Source: Paenibacillus dokdonensis (GTDB lineage Bacteria; Bacillota; Bacilli; Paenibacillales; Paenibacillaceae). From it: a DNA stretch of 64,000 nt. This document shows, one piece after another, positions 1 to 7,962 of this stretch. Both the position numbers and the translations under genes were made by a program. The notes below the pieces were generated by a model. The model did no database searches and was not told the DNA's origin. It saw only the letters and a program-made list of their open reading frames with translations. The DNA is taken from positions 458,993 through 522,992 of the forward strand of contig NZ_STGQ01000001.1 in NCBI RefSeq assembly GCF_004916975.1, read 5' to 3'. The stretch's first letter is position 1. Every line of letters begins with the position of its first letter.

Positions 1-8
1 GGACGGTT

Positions 9-521
9 ATCAGTAAGGAACATATGATTAATGACGAAATTCGGACAAAAGAGGTTCGTCTTGTTGGAGCGGAAGGAGAACAAATTGGTATCAAGCCAAC
101 TCGTGAAGCTCTGCAGATGGCAGTGGATTTGAATCTTGATCTGGTGAATGTGGCACCACAGGCTAAGCCTCCGGTGTGCCGCATTATGGATTACGGTAAG
201 TTCCGTTATGAGCAGCAAAAGAAAGAGAAGGAAGCCCGTAAGAACCAGAAGATCGTTGATATCAAAGAAGTGTGGTTCCGAGCTAACATTGAGGAGCATG
301 ATTACCAAACCAAGCTTCGCAATGTCGTCAAGTTTTTGAATGAAGGCGACAAAGTGAAATGTTCTGTCCGTTTCCGCGGACGTGAAATCACTCACGCTAA
401 CATTGGCCAGAAAATTTTGGAACGCGTCAAAGCAGAGGTTGCTGAAATTTCTGCGGTTGAACGCCAACCGAAACTGGAAGGCCGCAGTATGATTATGATT
501 CTGGCTCCTAAAGCCCAATAG
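9..521 (+). CDS. infC: Translation initiation factor IF-3
   Basis: IF-3 binds the 30S subunit and proofreads start-codon and initiator-tRNA selection. The protein has the usual N-domain, a Lys-rich linker (KKEKEARKNQK) and the C-domain. I place the start at the in-frame ATC at base 9, because the resulting N-terminus ISKEHMINDEIR aligns with ISKDFIINEQIR of Bacillus IF-3, whose gene starts with the rare codon AUU; this gives 170 aa. An ATG at base 24 (165 aa) is the conservative alternative and has AAGGAA just before it. The Shine-Dalgarno site for ATC would lie at or beyond the window edge. It is the first gene of the infC-rpmI-rplT operon. Identity is certain; the start is not. Confidence 0.93.
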   Translation: MSKEHMINDEIRTKEVRLVGAEGEQIGIKPTREALQMAVDLNLDLVNVAPQAKPPVCRIMDYGKFRYEQQKKEKEARKNQKIVDIKEVWFRANIEEHDYQTKLRNVVKFLNEGDKVKCSVRFRGREITHANIGQKILERVKAEVAEISAVERQPKLEGRSMIMILAPKAQ

Positions 522-539
522 TCCTGAGGAGGAAGTTCA

Positions 540-740
540 ATGCCTAAAATGAAAACACACAGCAGCCTGAAAGGCCGCTTCAAAGTAACTGGTTCCGGTA
601 AAGTAACTCGTTACAAAGCTTACAGAAACCATTTGCTTTCCCACAAGTCCAAACGTGCTAAACGTGTATTGGCAGGTAACCCAGAAATGGCTCCGGGGGA
701 TGTAAAACGCTTGAAACAAGGCTTGGCTAACTTGAAATAG
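540..740 (+). CDS. rpmI: 50S ribosomal protein L35
   Basis: A small, very basic 66-residue component of the large ribosomal subunit. The N-terminus [20 protein letters not shown] and the internal [12 protein letters not shown] are L35 hallmarks and the length is the family norm. A strong GAGGAGG lies 8 bases before the ATG, and only 18 bases separate it from infC, so the two are co-transcribed. In Bacillota this operon is autoregulated by L20 through leader RNA; that leader would lie left of this window. Confidence 0.98.
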   Translation: MPKMKTHSSLKGRFKVTGSGKVTRYKAYRNHLLSHKSKRAKRVLAGNPEMAPGDVKRLKQGLANLK

Positions 741-771
741 TTAACAACACATTTTTGGGAGGTTTATTATT

Positions 772-1131
772 ATGGCAAGAGTAAAAGGCGGATTCGTTGT
801 TCGTCGTAGACATAAGAAAGTATTGAAACTTGCAAAAGGTTATTTCGGTTCCAAACACCGCATTTTTAAAACAGCTAACGAACAAGTGATGAAGTCTTTG
901 GTATATGCATACCGTGACCGTCGTACAACAAAACGTAACATGCGCAGACTTTGGATCGTTCGTATCAATGCGGCTGCCCGCATTAACGGTCTGTCTTACA
1001 ACAAACTGATGCATGGTTTGAAACTGGCTGGAGTGGACATCAACCGCAAAATGCTGGCTGATCTTGCTGTGAATGATATCACTGCATTCAACTCTATCGC
1101 TACTGTTGCTAAAGAAAAAATCAACGCTTAA
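772..1131 (+). CDS. rplT: 50S ribosomal protein L20
   Basis: L20 (119 aa) is needed early in 50S assembly and in many bacteria represses its own operon. The basic N-terminal extension ([20 protein letters not shown]) followed by the compact RNA-binding C-domain is typical, with no missing segment. GGGAGG lies about 10 bases before the ATG. It is the last gene of the infC operon: a hairpin and T-tract follow at 1151. Confidence 0.98.
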   Translation: MARVKGGFVVRRRHKKVLKLAKGYFGSKHRIFKTANEQVMKSLVYAYRDRRTTKRNMRRLWIVRINAAARINGLSYNKLMHGLKLAGVDINRKMLADLAVNDITAFNSIATVAKEKINA

Positions 1132-1150
1132 TTACAGCGTTATTTTATAG

Positions 1151-1179
1151 AAAAAACCGCCTTAACCGGCGGTTTTTTT
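1151..1179 (+). terminator. Intrinsic terminator of the infC-rpmI-rplT operon
   Basis: CCGCC (1157-1161) pairs with GGCGG (1168-1172) around a six-base loop, flanked by A6 on the left and T7 on the right. It lies about 20 bases after the rplT stop. Confidence 0.92.
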
Positions 1180-1180
1180 A

Positions 1181-1562
1181 TGGAGTAAAAACGATGGTTG
1201 CACTTGTAGTAAATAATCTGACATGAATCAGAGGCAATCATCTGAAAAGATGGCATTTTATACCCGGATGATGTGGTGATTCTTTAACGCATCAACGTGT
1301 ATTGTCATATAACGTGACATCTTGCTTACGCAGGTTGTCATTATTCGTCTAAATAAAGCGCTTTCTTTCGTTTTTATCCAAAAAAAGTTTTTGATTCTGA
1401 TATAAATGTGCTGGATTTTGACGTTTCGAGAAGGTATAATCTGAAATGTGAAAAGTCCAACATTTGTACAAGCTCATTCCCGCAATTAATTGACCATAGA
1501 TCAATTGCTGGCTAAGCTGTACGAATGATAGGAAAGAATTCATTCTGGGGGGACAAATTTCA
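1181..1562 (+). promoter_or_regulatory. Long untranslated region before nupN with weak promoter candidate
   Basis: These 382 bases have no gene. The best -10 is TATAAT at 1435-1440, but the hexamer 17-18 bases upstream is poor. A perfect palindrome AAAGCGCTTT at 1356-1365 resembles a degenerate cre core. TTGTCAT occurs twice (1302 and 1335). I could not fold a known riboswitch class here. Confidence 0.35.
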
Positions 1563-2597
1563 ATGAAAAAGATGTTCAAGTTGTCGCTGATCATGCTGCT
1601 CGCGTTTTCAGTCGTACTCGCTGGTTGCGGTAAAAAGAAAGAAGAGACAAATGCATCCGGCGGAGATTCTGCAGGGACTGCAAAGTCCAGTGTTAAAGTA
1701 GGTCTAGTAACTGACGTGGGCGGGGTTAATGATAAATCCTTTAACCAATCCGCTTGGGAAGCTCTTGAAGGATTGCAGAAGGAGAAAGGTATCGAAGTTC
1801 AATATCTGCAAAGTAAGTCCAAGGAAGATTATGTTACAAACCTGAACAAATACGTTAAAGGCAAATATGACCTCACTTGGGGTATCGGTTTTGACCTTGG
1901 CGAAGATATGAAAACCGTTGCAACCCAAAATCCGGATGCAAAACTGGCGATCATCGACGCTGTTGTAGATGCTCCTAACGTGCGTTCCGTAACTTTTGCT
2001 GAAAATGAAGGTGCTTTCCTGGTTGGTGTCGTTGCAGGTAAAATGACGAAAACAGGTAAAGTCGGCTTTGTCGGCGGTTCCGAAATTCCGGTTATCAAAC
2101 GTTTTGAAGCAGGCTTCAAGGCTGGCGTGAAAGCTGCCAATCCAAGCGCTGAACTCAAAATCAACTACACTGGCGCATTTGATAAGCCTGACCAAGGTAA
2201 AGCAGCTGCAGCTACGATGTACAATGACGGCGTAGATATCATTTTCCACGCTTCCGGCGCAACCGGTACTGGCGTATTTAACGAAGCTATTTCCCGTAAT
2301 AAAGCTGGCGGCAGCAAAGTTTGGGTTATCGGTGTTGACAAAGACCAATCCCTGGAATTTGGCGATGATGTAACTCTGACTTCAATGGTAAAAGGCGTAT
2401 CCACTGCAGTTGACAAGGTTACTAAAGAAGTAATCGACGGTACGTTCAAAGGCGGATCTGAAACTCTGGGTCTGAAAGAAAACGGTGTTGGCCTGGCTGA
2501 TACTTCGACTAAAAACGTTCCTGCAGATGTGTTGAAGGAAGTTGACAGCTACAAGGAAAAAATCATCAGCGGCGAAATTAAAGTTCCAGAGGAATAA
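1563..2597 (+). CDS. nupN: BMP-family nucleoside-binding lipoprotein
   Basis: This is the substrate-binding lipoprotein (344 aa) of a nucleoside ABC importer, of the PnrA/TmpC/Med type. A signal peptide ends in the lipobox L19-A-G-C22, so the mature protein is tethered by Cys22 to the outer face of the membrane. A Ser/Thr/Gly-rich linker comes next, then the family motif GGVNDKSFNQSAWE and a two-lobe periplasmic-binding fold. It heads the cluster nupN-nupO-nupP-nupQ, the same order as the guanosine importer NupNOPQ of B. subtilis. The start ATG is preceded by a G-rich site (GGGGGGA). Purine nucleoside specificity is inferred from the family and gene order. Confidence 0.88.
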   Translation: MKKMFKLSLIMLLAFSVVLAGCGKKKEETNASGGDSAGTAKSSVKVGLVTDVGGVNDKSFNQSAWEALEGLQKEKGIEVQYLQSKSKEDYVTNLNKYVKGKYDLTWGIGFDLGEDMKTVATQNPDAKLAIIDAVVDAPNVRSVTFAENEGAFLVGVVAGKMTKTGKVGFVGGSEIPVIKRFEAGFKAGVKAANPSAELKINYTGAFDKPDQGKAAAATMYNDGVDIIFHASGATGTGVFNEAISRNKAGGSKVWVIGVDKDQSLEFGDDVTLTSMVKGVSTAVDKVTKEVIDGTFKGGSETLGLKENGVGLADTSTKNVPADVLKEVDSYKEKIISGEIKVPEE

Positions 2598-2642
2598 TAT
2601 TATCCGCTCTGATCATCTGAGAATTTAATGTGTTTATTAAAC

Positions 2643-2672
2643 GGCAAGGCTGGTTGATATAACTAGCCTTGT
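2643..2672 (+). other. Stem-loop between nupN and nupO
   Basis: CAAGGCTGGTT pairs with AACTAGCCTTG around GATAT, with one G-T wobble. There is no real T-tract, so it is probably an RNA-processing or 3'-protecting hairpin that allows more binding protein than transporter to be made, not a full terminator. Confidence 0.55.
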
Positions 2673-2713
2673 CTTACGTTCTTTGGCCAAAATTATGATA
2701 TAAGGGTGATCTC

Positions 2714-4249
2714 ATGGATGCAGCAACCCCTGTCGTTGAGTTGAAGCAAATAACCAAACGCTTTCCCGGCATCGTTGCCAACGACTCCATCAGCTTAAAG
2801 CTGCACAAGGGCGAGATCCATGCACTGCTCGGTGAGAATGGTGCAGGAAAATCAACCTTGATGAACATTGTTTTCGGATTGTACCAGCCGGATGAGGGCG
2901 GTATCGAAGTTAATGGCGAACCGGTCATGATCGACAGTCCTAATAAGGCGATTGAGCTCGGCATCGGAATGGTGCATCAGCATTTCAAGCTCGTACAGCC
3001 ATTTACCGTAACCGAAAATATTGTACTGGGCATGGAGCCTAAAAAAATGGGAGTCCATCTTGATTATAAAACTTCGGTTGCCAAAATTAAGAAGCTTTCC
3101 GATCAGTACGGTCTCAAAGTAAATCCGAATGCCAAGATTCAGGATATTTCTGTCGGCATGCAGCAGCGTGTCGAAATTTTGAAGACGCTTTATCGCGGCG
3201 CTGACATTCTCATTTTCGATGAGCCAACAGCTGTCCTGACACCTCAAGAAATCAGTGAATTGATGGGAATTATGAAACGTCTCGTTGAGGAAGGTAAATC
3301 AATCATCCTCATCACACACAAGCTTAAGGAAATTATGCAGATTTCAGATACGGTTACGATCATTCGACGCGGTAAGGTCATCGATACTTTGAAAACAGCA
3401 GAGACCAATCCGAATGAACTTGCGGAGAAAATGGTCGGACGTAGCGTATCCTTCAAAGTGGACAAGAAACCTGCGACGCCGAAAGAGACTGTGCTTGAAG
3501 TTAGAAACTTAACTTTGAAAAACAAGGACGGAATCGCTGTGCTGAACGGTCTGAATTTGAATGTCCGGGCGGGAGAAATTCTGGGAATCGCCGGTGTCGA
3601 CGGGAATGGACAAAGTGAACTGATTGAGGCTTTAACCGGTCTCAGTCATGTGGATAACGGTATTATCGAGTTGAAAGGCAAGGATATCACGAATAAAAAT
3701 CCGCGCCATATCACAGAAAGTGGCGTATCCCATATTCCAGAAGACAGACATAAGCATGGACTCGTTCTTGATTTCTCCATGAGTGAAAATATGGTGCTCG
3801 AAACCTATTATCAGTCACCGTATAATAAAGGCGGCTTTTTGAATAAGAGTGCGATAGACAAACAGGCATCGCGCCTGATTGAGCATTTTGACGTCAGAAC
3901 CCCTAGCATCGAGACGAAAGCCCGTTCCCTTTCCGGTGGTAACCAGCAGAAGGCGATTATAGCCCGGGAAATAGATAAGAATCCTGATCTGCTCATTGCA
4001 GCACAGCCGACTCGTGGTCTGGATGTTGGCGCCATTGAGTTCGTGCAAAAGCAGCTTGTTGCACAACGTGATCAAGGCAAAGCCGTACTCCTGATCTCTT
4101 TCGAGCTGGATGAAATCATTAACGTATCCGACCGGATTGCTGTTATCTATGAAGGACAAATCGTTGGCGAGGTTCTGCCTGAGCAAACCAATGACCAGGA
4201 GCTTGGTCTCATGATGGCGGGCAGCAAGATTGCGGGAGGTACAGCATAA
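2714..4249 (+). CDS. nupO: Nucleoside ABC transporter ATPase, two fused nucleotide-binding domains
   Basis: This is the cytoplasmic energy-coupling subunit (511 aa), built of two ABC domains in one chain as in RbsA/YufO proteins. Domain 1 has a canonical Walker A (GENGAGKST, residues 40-48), the signature SVGMQQ and Walker B ending D169-E170-P. Domain 2 has the degenerate Walker A GVDGNGQSE, signature SGGNQQ near 407 and AAQPTRGLDVG where a Walker B would be. This asymmetry is normal for the family and implies one fully catalytic site. The stop TAA shares its last base with the ATG of the next gene, so the two are translationally coupled. Confidence 0.92.
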   Translation: MDAATPVVELKQITKRFPGIVANDSISLKLHKGEIHALLGENGAGKSTLMNIVFGLYQPDEGGIEVNGEPVMIDSPNKAIELGIGMVHQHFKLVQPFTVTENIVLGMEPKKMGVHLDYKTSVAKIKKLSDQYGLKVNPNAKIQDISVGMQQRVEILKTLYRGADILIFDEPTAVLTPQEISELMGIMKRLVEEGKSIILITHKLKEIMQISDTVTIIRRGKVIDTLKTAETNPNELAEKMVGRSVSFKVDKKPATPKETVLEVRNLTLKNKDGIAVLNGLNLNVRAGEILGIAGVDGNGQSELIEALTGLSHVDNGIIELKGKDITNKNPRHITESGVSHIPEDRHKHGLVLDFSMSENMVLETYYQSPYNKGGFLNKSAIDKQASRLIEHFDVRTPSIETKARSLSGGNQQKAIIAREIDKNPDLLIAAQPTRGLDVGAIEFVQKQLVAQRDQGKAVLLISFELDEIINVSDRIAVIYEGQIVGEVLPEQTNDQELGLMMAGSKIAGGTA

Positions 4250-5328
4250 TGAGTAAAGTATTTAAAATCTTTTCCCTAAACAGCCTCCTGGTACCTTTGG
4301 TAGCCATTGTTCTTGGTCTCATTGTAGGTGCAATCATTATGCTGATTGGCGGCTATAACCCGTTGCTCGCATACAGTTCCTTATTTTCGACTGTTTTCGG
4401 TAATGTGTATGATTTCGGCGAAGCCGTCCGCGAAATTACGCCGCTGATTATGACTGGCCTTGCAGTTGCGTTCGCATTCCGTGCCGGACTATTTAACATC
4501 GGTGCCGAAGGCCAGTACATTATGGGCATGACTGCAGCCTCTGCAGTAGGTATTAAATTGACGGGCCTTCCCATCGTTGTGCATGCGCTGGTAGCTATTA
4601 TTGCCGGCGGACTTGCTGGCGGGATTTGGGCTGGTATTACCGGTTACCTGAAGGCCAAACGGGGCGTAAACGAGGTTATTATCTCGATTATGCTGAACTG
4701 GACGGCTTTGTATTTCAGTAACTATATCGTGAGATCTTTCCTTCTCCAGAAGGGCCAGCAAAGATCTGAGGAAATTAAGGATACCGCCTCGATTTCCATC
4801 GGCTGGCTGTCTACTGCATTCGACAATGCGCGGATGCACTGGGGGACGATCATTGCTATTTTGGCTGCCGTTTTCTTCTTTATTTACATGTGGAAGAGTA
4901 AGCAGGGTTATGAACTTAGAGCGGTAGGACACAATGGGGATGCAGCCAAATATGCCGGTATGAACGTGAAGAAGAATATCGTGAAGGCGATGTTCATCAG
5001 TGGTGTCTTTGCCGGTTTGGGAGGCGCTTTTCAGGTACTGGGTGTATTCCATTATCAAGCGATCTTTACAGGCTCTCCTGGCATTGGCTTCGACGGAATC
5101 GCAGTTGCGCTGATCGGTATGAATCATCCGTTCGGTATTCTGCTGTCCGCATCGCTGTTCGGCGTGTTGACTTACGGATCCGCAGGCATGAGTTTTGGTG
5201 CTGGCGTTCCTCCGGAAATTATTCGTATCGTTATCGGTTCGATTATATTCTTCATTGCTGCGCAAGGCATTGTGCGCTGGGTTCTCAAGCCCTTGTATCT
5301 TAAGCGCAAGAAAGAGAAGGTGTTGTAA
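4249..5328 (+). CDS. nupP: Nucleoside ABC transporter permease (first)
   Basis: A branched-chain-type (BPD_transp_2) inner-membrane permease of 359 aa with about eight to ten hydrophobic segments, starting with one at residues 14-38. Typical motifs are FRAGLFNIGAEGQ and the cytoplasmic loop GYELRAVGHNGDAAKYAGM, which contacts the ATPase. It overlaps nupO by one base and abuts nupQ, so the subunits are co-translated. It pairs with NupQ to form the pore. Confidence 0.9.
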   Translation: MSKVFKIFSLNSLLVPLVAIVLGLIVGAIIMLIGGYNPLLAYSSLFSTVFGNVYDFGEAVREITPLIMTGLAVAFAFRAGLFNIGAEGQYIMGMTAASAVGIKLTGLPIVVHALVAIIAGGLAGGIWAGITGYLKAKRGVNEVIISIMLNWTALYFSNYIVRSFLLQKGQQRSEEIKDTASISIGWLSTAFDNARMHWGTIIAILAAVFFFIYMWKSKQGYELRAVGHNGDAAKYAGMNVKKNIVKAMFISGVFAGLGGAFQVLGVFHYQAIFTGSPGIGFDGIAVALIGMNHPFGILLSASLFGVLTYGSAGMSFGAGVPPEIIRIVIGSIIFFIAAQGIVRWVLKPLYLKRKKEKVL

Positions 5329-6291
5329 ATGGATTGGATGACAACAATCGGCCAGCTGATTAATACGACGCTCGTATTTTCTACGGCGCTCATCTTTGCT
5401 GCCATCGGCGGCATCTTCTCTGAACGTTCCGGTGTAACCAATATTGGTATTGAGGGCTTGATGACCTTCGGTGCATTTGCCGCAGGTGTAGCATCATTTT
5501 ATGCGGAAGACGCAGGTATGGGATCAGCATCTCCATATATTGGTATTCTAGCTGCTCTGGTCATGGGCATTATCGCTTCCCTGATTCATGCTGTCGCCTC
5601 AATTACGTTTAAGGCGGATCAGGTCATCAGTGGTGTCGTCATTAACTTTTTGGCAGCAGGAAGCACGCTCTACATGGTTAAACTGTTGTTTGACGGTGCA
5701 GGCGAAACCACGCTGCTGAAGGAAGGGCTGGAGAAATGGCCTGTCCCGTTCCTGTCGAAAATTCCGATTATCGGGGAAGGTATTTTTAACAACTACCCGA
5801 CAACCTATCTGGCCATTATTTTGGTGCTGGTAGCTTTCTATGTGTTGTACAAAACTTCGTTTGGCCTTCGTCTCCGTGCTGTCGGTGAACACCCAAGCGC
5901 TGCGGACACGGTAGGTGTAAGAGTACTACGGATGCGTTATATCGGCGTTATTTTGAGCGGCGCACTTGCTGCTCTCGGTGGTGCAACCATCACTTTAACG
6001 ACGACAAACACCTTCTCGCATAATACGATTTCCGGTCAAGGCTTTATCGCGATCGCCGCGATGATTTTCGGTAAATGGAATCCGCTTGGAGCCTTTGGCG
6101 CGGCTGTTTTCTTCGGCTTTTCACAGGCGATCGGGAACTACTTCCAGTTATTCGCGTGGTCCAAGGATATACCTCAAGAATTTATCTACATGCTGCCTTA
6201 TGTGCTCACGGTTATTGTACTCGTGGCTGCAGTCGGGAAATCTTCCGCACCTGCCGCACTGGGGGAACCGTACGATCCGGGCAAACGATAA
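5329..6291 (+). CDS. nupQ: Nucleoside ABC transporter permease (second)
   Basis: The second, shorter permease (320 aa) of the importer, from the same family as the preceding gene. It has the N-terminal GGIFSERSGVTNIGIEGLM block and the ATPase-contact loop GLRLRAVGEHPSAADTVGV. Its ATG follows directly on the nupP stop codon. It is the last gene of the operon; a terminator follows. The four-gene set is complete, with no sign of decay. Confidence 0.9.
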   Translation: MDWMTTIGQLINTTLVFSTALIFAAIGGIFSERSGVTNIGIEGLMTFGAFAAGVASFYAEDAGMGSASPYIGILAALVMGIIASLIHAVASITFKADQVISGVVINFLAAGSTLYMVKLLFDGAGETTLLKEGLEKWPVPFLSKIPIIGEGIFNNYPTTYLAIILVLVAFYVLYKTSFGLRLRAVGEHPSAADTVGVRVLRMRYIGVILSGALAALGGATITLTTTNTFSHNTISGQGFIAIAAMIFGKWNPLGAFGAAVFFGFSQAIGNYFQLFAWSKDIPQEFIYMLPYVLTVIVLVAAVGKSSAPAALGEPYDPGKR

Positions 6292-6315
6292 TCATCAAAC
6301 GCTATACAATCATGT

Positions 6316-6357
6316 CAAAGAGGCTGCATTCCATTAATTGGGATTGCGGCCTCTTTC
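6316..6357 (+). terminator. Intrinsic terminator after the nup operon
   Basis: AAAGAGGC and GCCTCTTT form the outer stem around an inner TTCC/GGGA pairing with an ATTAATT loop. The right arm ends in CTCTTTC. Confidence 0.8.
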
Positions 6358-6481
6358 TTGTGGGGCGGTAGCTAATCGGTTAAGACTGGGCATCAAACTT
6401 GAGGTACACCGGGCTATGGAACAAGCGCATTGGTAACTTGCGGAATAGACTGCCAGTGAACACATTTGGAGGAGGGGTCTC

Positions 6482-6847
6482 ATGCAACAGTCTGTTACCC
6501 GTAAACAAGCGCAAAAGCTGATAGGTCAACATATAGTGGCTGTCAAAAAAGACGGTAACTTCGTTACCGGTAAACTTGTTCGCATATCTGGCAACCGCCT
6601 GATTCTACAGCGCAGCAAAGGGAAAAAAGTACAAACCAAGGCGATAATTCCTCTCGTCTTGTTCGATCTATTGGCCATCGGTACGGCTCCATTTGCCGGC
6701 GGCTTCTATGGCCCCGGATTCGGACCAGGATTCGGACCCGGATTTGGACCAGGATTTGGCCCCGGTCATGGCCTCGGCCCCGTTCCATTCGGTGCTCCGG
6801 GAATCGGCTATGGAGGCCAACCAGGTTACCCGGGAGGATTTTACTAA
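6482..6847 (+). CDS. Small protein with SH3/LSm-like N-terminus and GFGP repeats
   Basis: I do not recognise a named family. The 121-aa protein has two parts. Residues 1-60 look like a small beta-barrel (LIGQHIVAVKKDGNFVTGKL, then VRISGNRLILQRSKGKK). Residues 65-121 are hydrophobic, then Gly/Pro/Phe-rich, with four tandem GFGP units, a GPGHGLGP segment and a YGGQPGYPGGFY tail. No signal peptide or Cys is present. GGAGGAGG lies about 7 bases before the ATG. Such tails occur in spore-coat and surface-associated small proteins of Bacilli, but a coat role here is only a guess. It stands alone between the nup terminator and a convergent acetyltransferase gene. Confidence 0.75.
   Translation: MQQSVTRKQAQKLIGQHIVAVKKDGNFVTGKLVRISGNRLILQRSKGKKVQTKAIIPLVLFDLLAIGTAPFAGGFYGPGFGPGFGPGFGPGFGPGHGLGPVPFGAPGIGYGGQPGYPGGFY
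6716..6763 (+). repeat. Four 12-bp tandem repeats encoding GFGP
   Basis: Four successive units of the form GGATTYGGMCCM encode Gly-Phe-Gly-Pro. Most changes between copies are in third positions, so the amino-acid repeat seems maintained. Copy number in such tracts often varies between strains. Confidence 0.85.
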
Positions 6848-6956
6848 GAGAGAGCGGTAAGGATTAATCCGACAGGCAGTATGCGCTGTTCTCGTTAGAA
6901 TATTCCCCATAAAACTGTGCCTGTTCGCTGTAAAATGCCGCCGTTTGTTTGAACGA

Positions 6957-7400
6957 TCACAACGTTTTTTCCAGCTCATGACAATGATTTTGTGTGTGGT
7001 ACCGCACTGTAACATATCCCAGCTTTTTATAAAAAGATAGACCGCTGGCATTACCGGCATCAACCATCACTTTGGACCGTTTGCACCCGCGTGACACTGC
7101 AAATTTTTCAGCATGAACCATCAGCGTATTGCCCCATCTTTTGCGCTGTGATTCGGGTGCAACGGCCAACATATCGATGTACAAAAGGTCGCCATGCAGG
7201 ATGTAATGGACAAAGCCAAAAGGGTTATCCTCGTAATTTTGGCATGCTATCAAGGTAATCCCGCGGCCCAATCTCTTGGGAATATCCTTGCGAACAGCTT
7301 CAAGCTGAACCGTGTTTAAATGTGAGAGTGGGACAAGTTGGGAATCGATTAATCGCATAATGAACGCGTCGTCTTGTTTGGGTCTCCGATACCTGATCAT
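6957..7400 (-). CDS. GNAT-family N-acetyltransferase
   Basis: A predicted acetyl-CoA-dependent acetyltransferase of 147 aa, the usual length of a single GNAT domain. The acetyl-CoA loop is seen in LAVAPESQRKRWGNTLMVHAEKFA, followed by the typical late segment DAGNASGLSFYKKLGYV. The substrate cannot be read from the sequence. The ATG at 7400 is 8 bases from GGGAGGA; a GTG one codon earlier (7403) is closer and less likely. It is transcribed against the ilv operon and converges with the GFGP-repeat gene. Confidence 0.82.
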   Translation of the reverse strand: MIRYRRPKQDDAFIMRLIDSQLVPLSHLNTVQLEAVRKDIPKRLGRGITLIACQNYEDNPFGFVHYILHGDLLYIDMLAVAPESQRKRWGNTLMVHAEKFAVSRGCKRSKVMVDAGNASGLSFYKKLGYVTVRYHTQNHCHELEKTL

Positions 7401-7524
7401 CACGTCTGTCCTCCCTTCAAGATGGGCTTCATCAAAGATGAATACATGTCATCATATGAGGGAAGGCAGAAGTAGGTGTGTAGTCTATTGTGATGGTGAT
7501 TTTCTACTTTTAAAAATAAGGGTA

Positions 7525-7554
7525 TTGACTTTTAAGTTCGATGAATCATATAAT
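7525..7554 (+). promoter_or_regulatory. Promoter of the ilv operon
   Basis: TTGACT (7525-7530), an 18-base spacer and TATAAT (7549-7554) make a strong sigma-A promoter. Transcription would start near 7561, just in front of the T-box leader. Confidence 0.85.
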
Positions 7555-7560
7555 GTGTCT

Positions 7561-7922
7561 AAACATTTTAACGAATATATCGTGATCGGCAATGAAGAGG
7601 ACGAAGTTTAAAGGGCCCTTTTGCTCAGAGAGTGTGAGGAATTGCTGTAACCTCCACCAAAATCCCTTTTATACGAGCTCACCTCGGAGCTGTTCTCCTG
7701 AAAAGCACTAAAGCTTATTAGGGAGAATCGTCAAGTCCACGTTACGGACTTTGGGTATGGAAACGGCTGACTCTCTAGAGTGTCGATCCTTATTTTCTAT
7801 ACCTGGTGAGGCCTAGCATTGCGAGATGCATGGCAAATATGGGTGGTACCACGGAAGCACAACCTTTCGTCCCTCACGCAGAATCATTCTGCGTGGAGGA
7901 CGGAAGGTTTTTTGTTTTTTTG
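7561..7922 (+). promoter_or_regulatory. T-box leader, leucine-type (CUC specifier)
   Basis: This leader RNA senses uncharged tRNA and lets RNA polymerase pass a terminator when the amino acid is short. The conserved T-box sequence GGGTGGTACCACGG is at 7841-7854. A terminator follows: AACCTTTCGTCC with GGACGGAAGGTT, an inner CACGCAGA/TCTGCGTG stem, then T-rich DNA to 7920. In Stem I the specifier region reads GAG-CTC-ACCTCGGAGC, placing CTC (Leu) at 7678-7680. Leucine sensing fits control of ilvB-ilvN-ilvC and of leuA beyond, as in the B. subtilis ilv-leu operon. The specifier assignment is my reading of a flexible region. Confidence 0.9.
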
Positions 7923-7962
7923 AATGTTATATGTATGTAAATTATGAGGAGGAGGATGACTG

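Noticed and set aside
1356..1365. cre site before nupN
   Set aside because: AAAGCGCTTT is a neat palindrome, but three of the defined outer cre positions are wrong and no promoter is clear nearby.
1181..1562. Purine riboswitch before the nucleoside importer
   Set aside because: I could not find the three-way junction with its conserved loops, and the B. subtilis counterpart is not riboswitch-controlled.
4489..5265. 258-codon minus-strand frame opposite nupP
   Set aside because: It is a shadow of a clear permease gene, with an improbable His/Asn/Arg-rich sequence.
7500..7530. CodY box upstream of the ilv promoter
   Set aside because: GATTTTCTACTTTTAAA fits only the left half of AATTTTCWGAAAATT. 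With at least six mismatches I do not call it.
7312..7611. 99-codon plus-strand frame before ilvB
   Set aside because: It overlaps the acetyltransferase gene antisense and then runs through the ilv promoter. It has no ribosome site and its peptide resembles no family.
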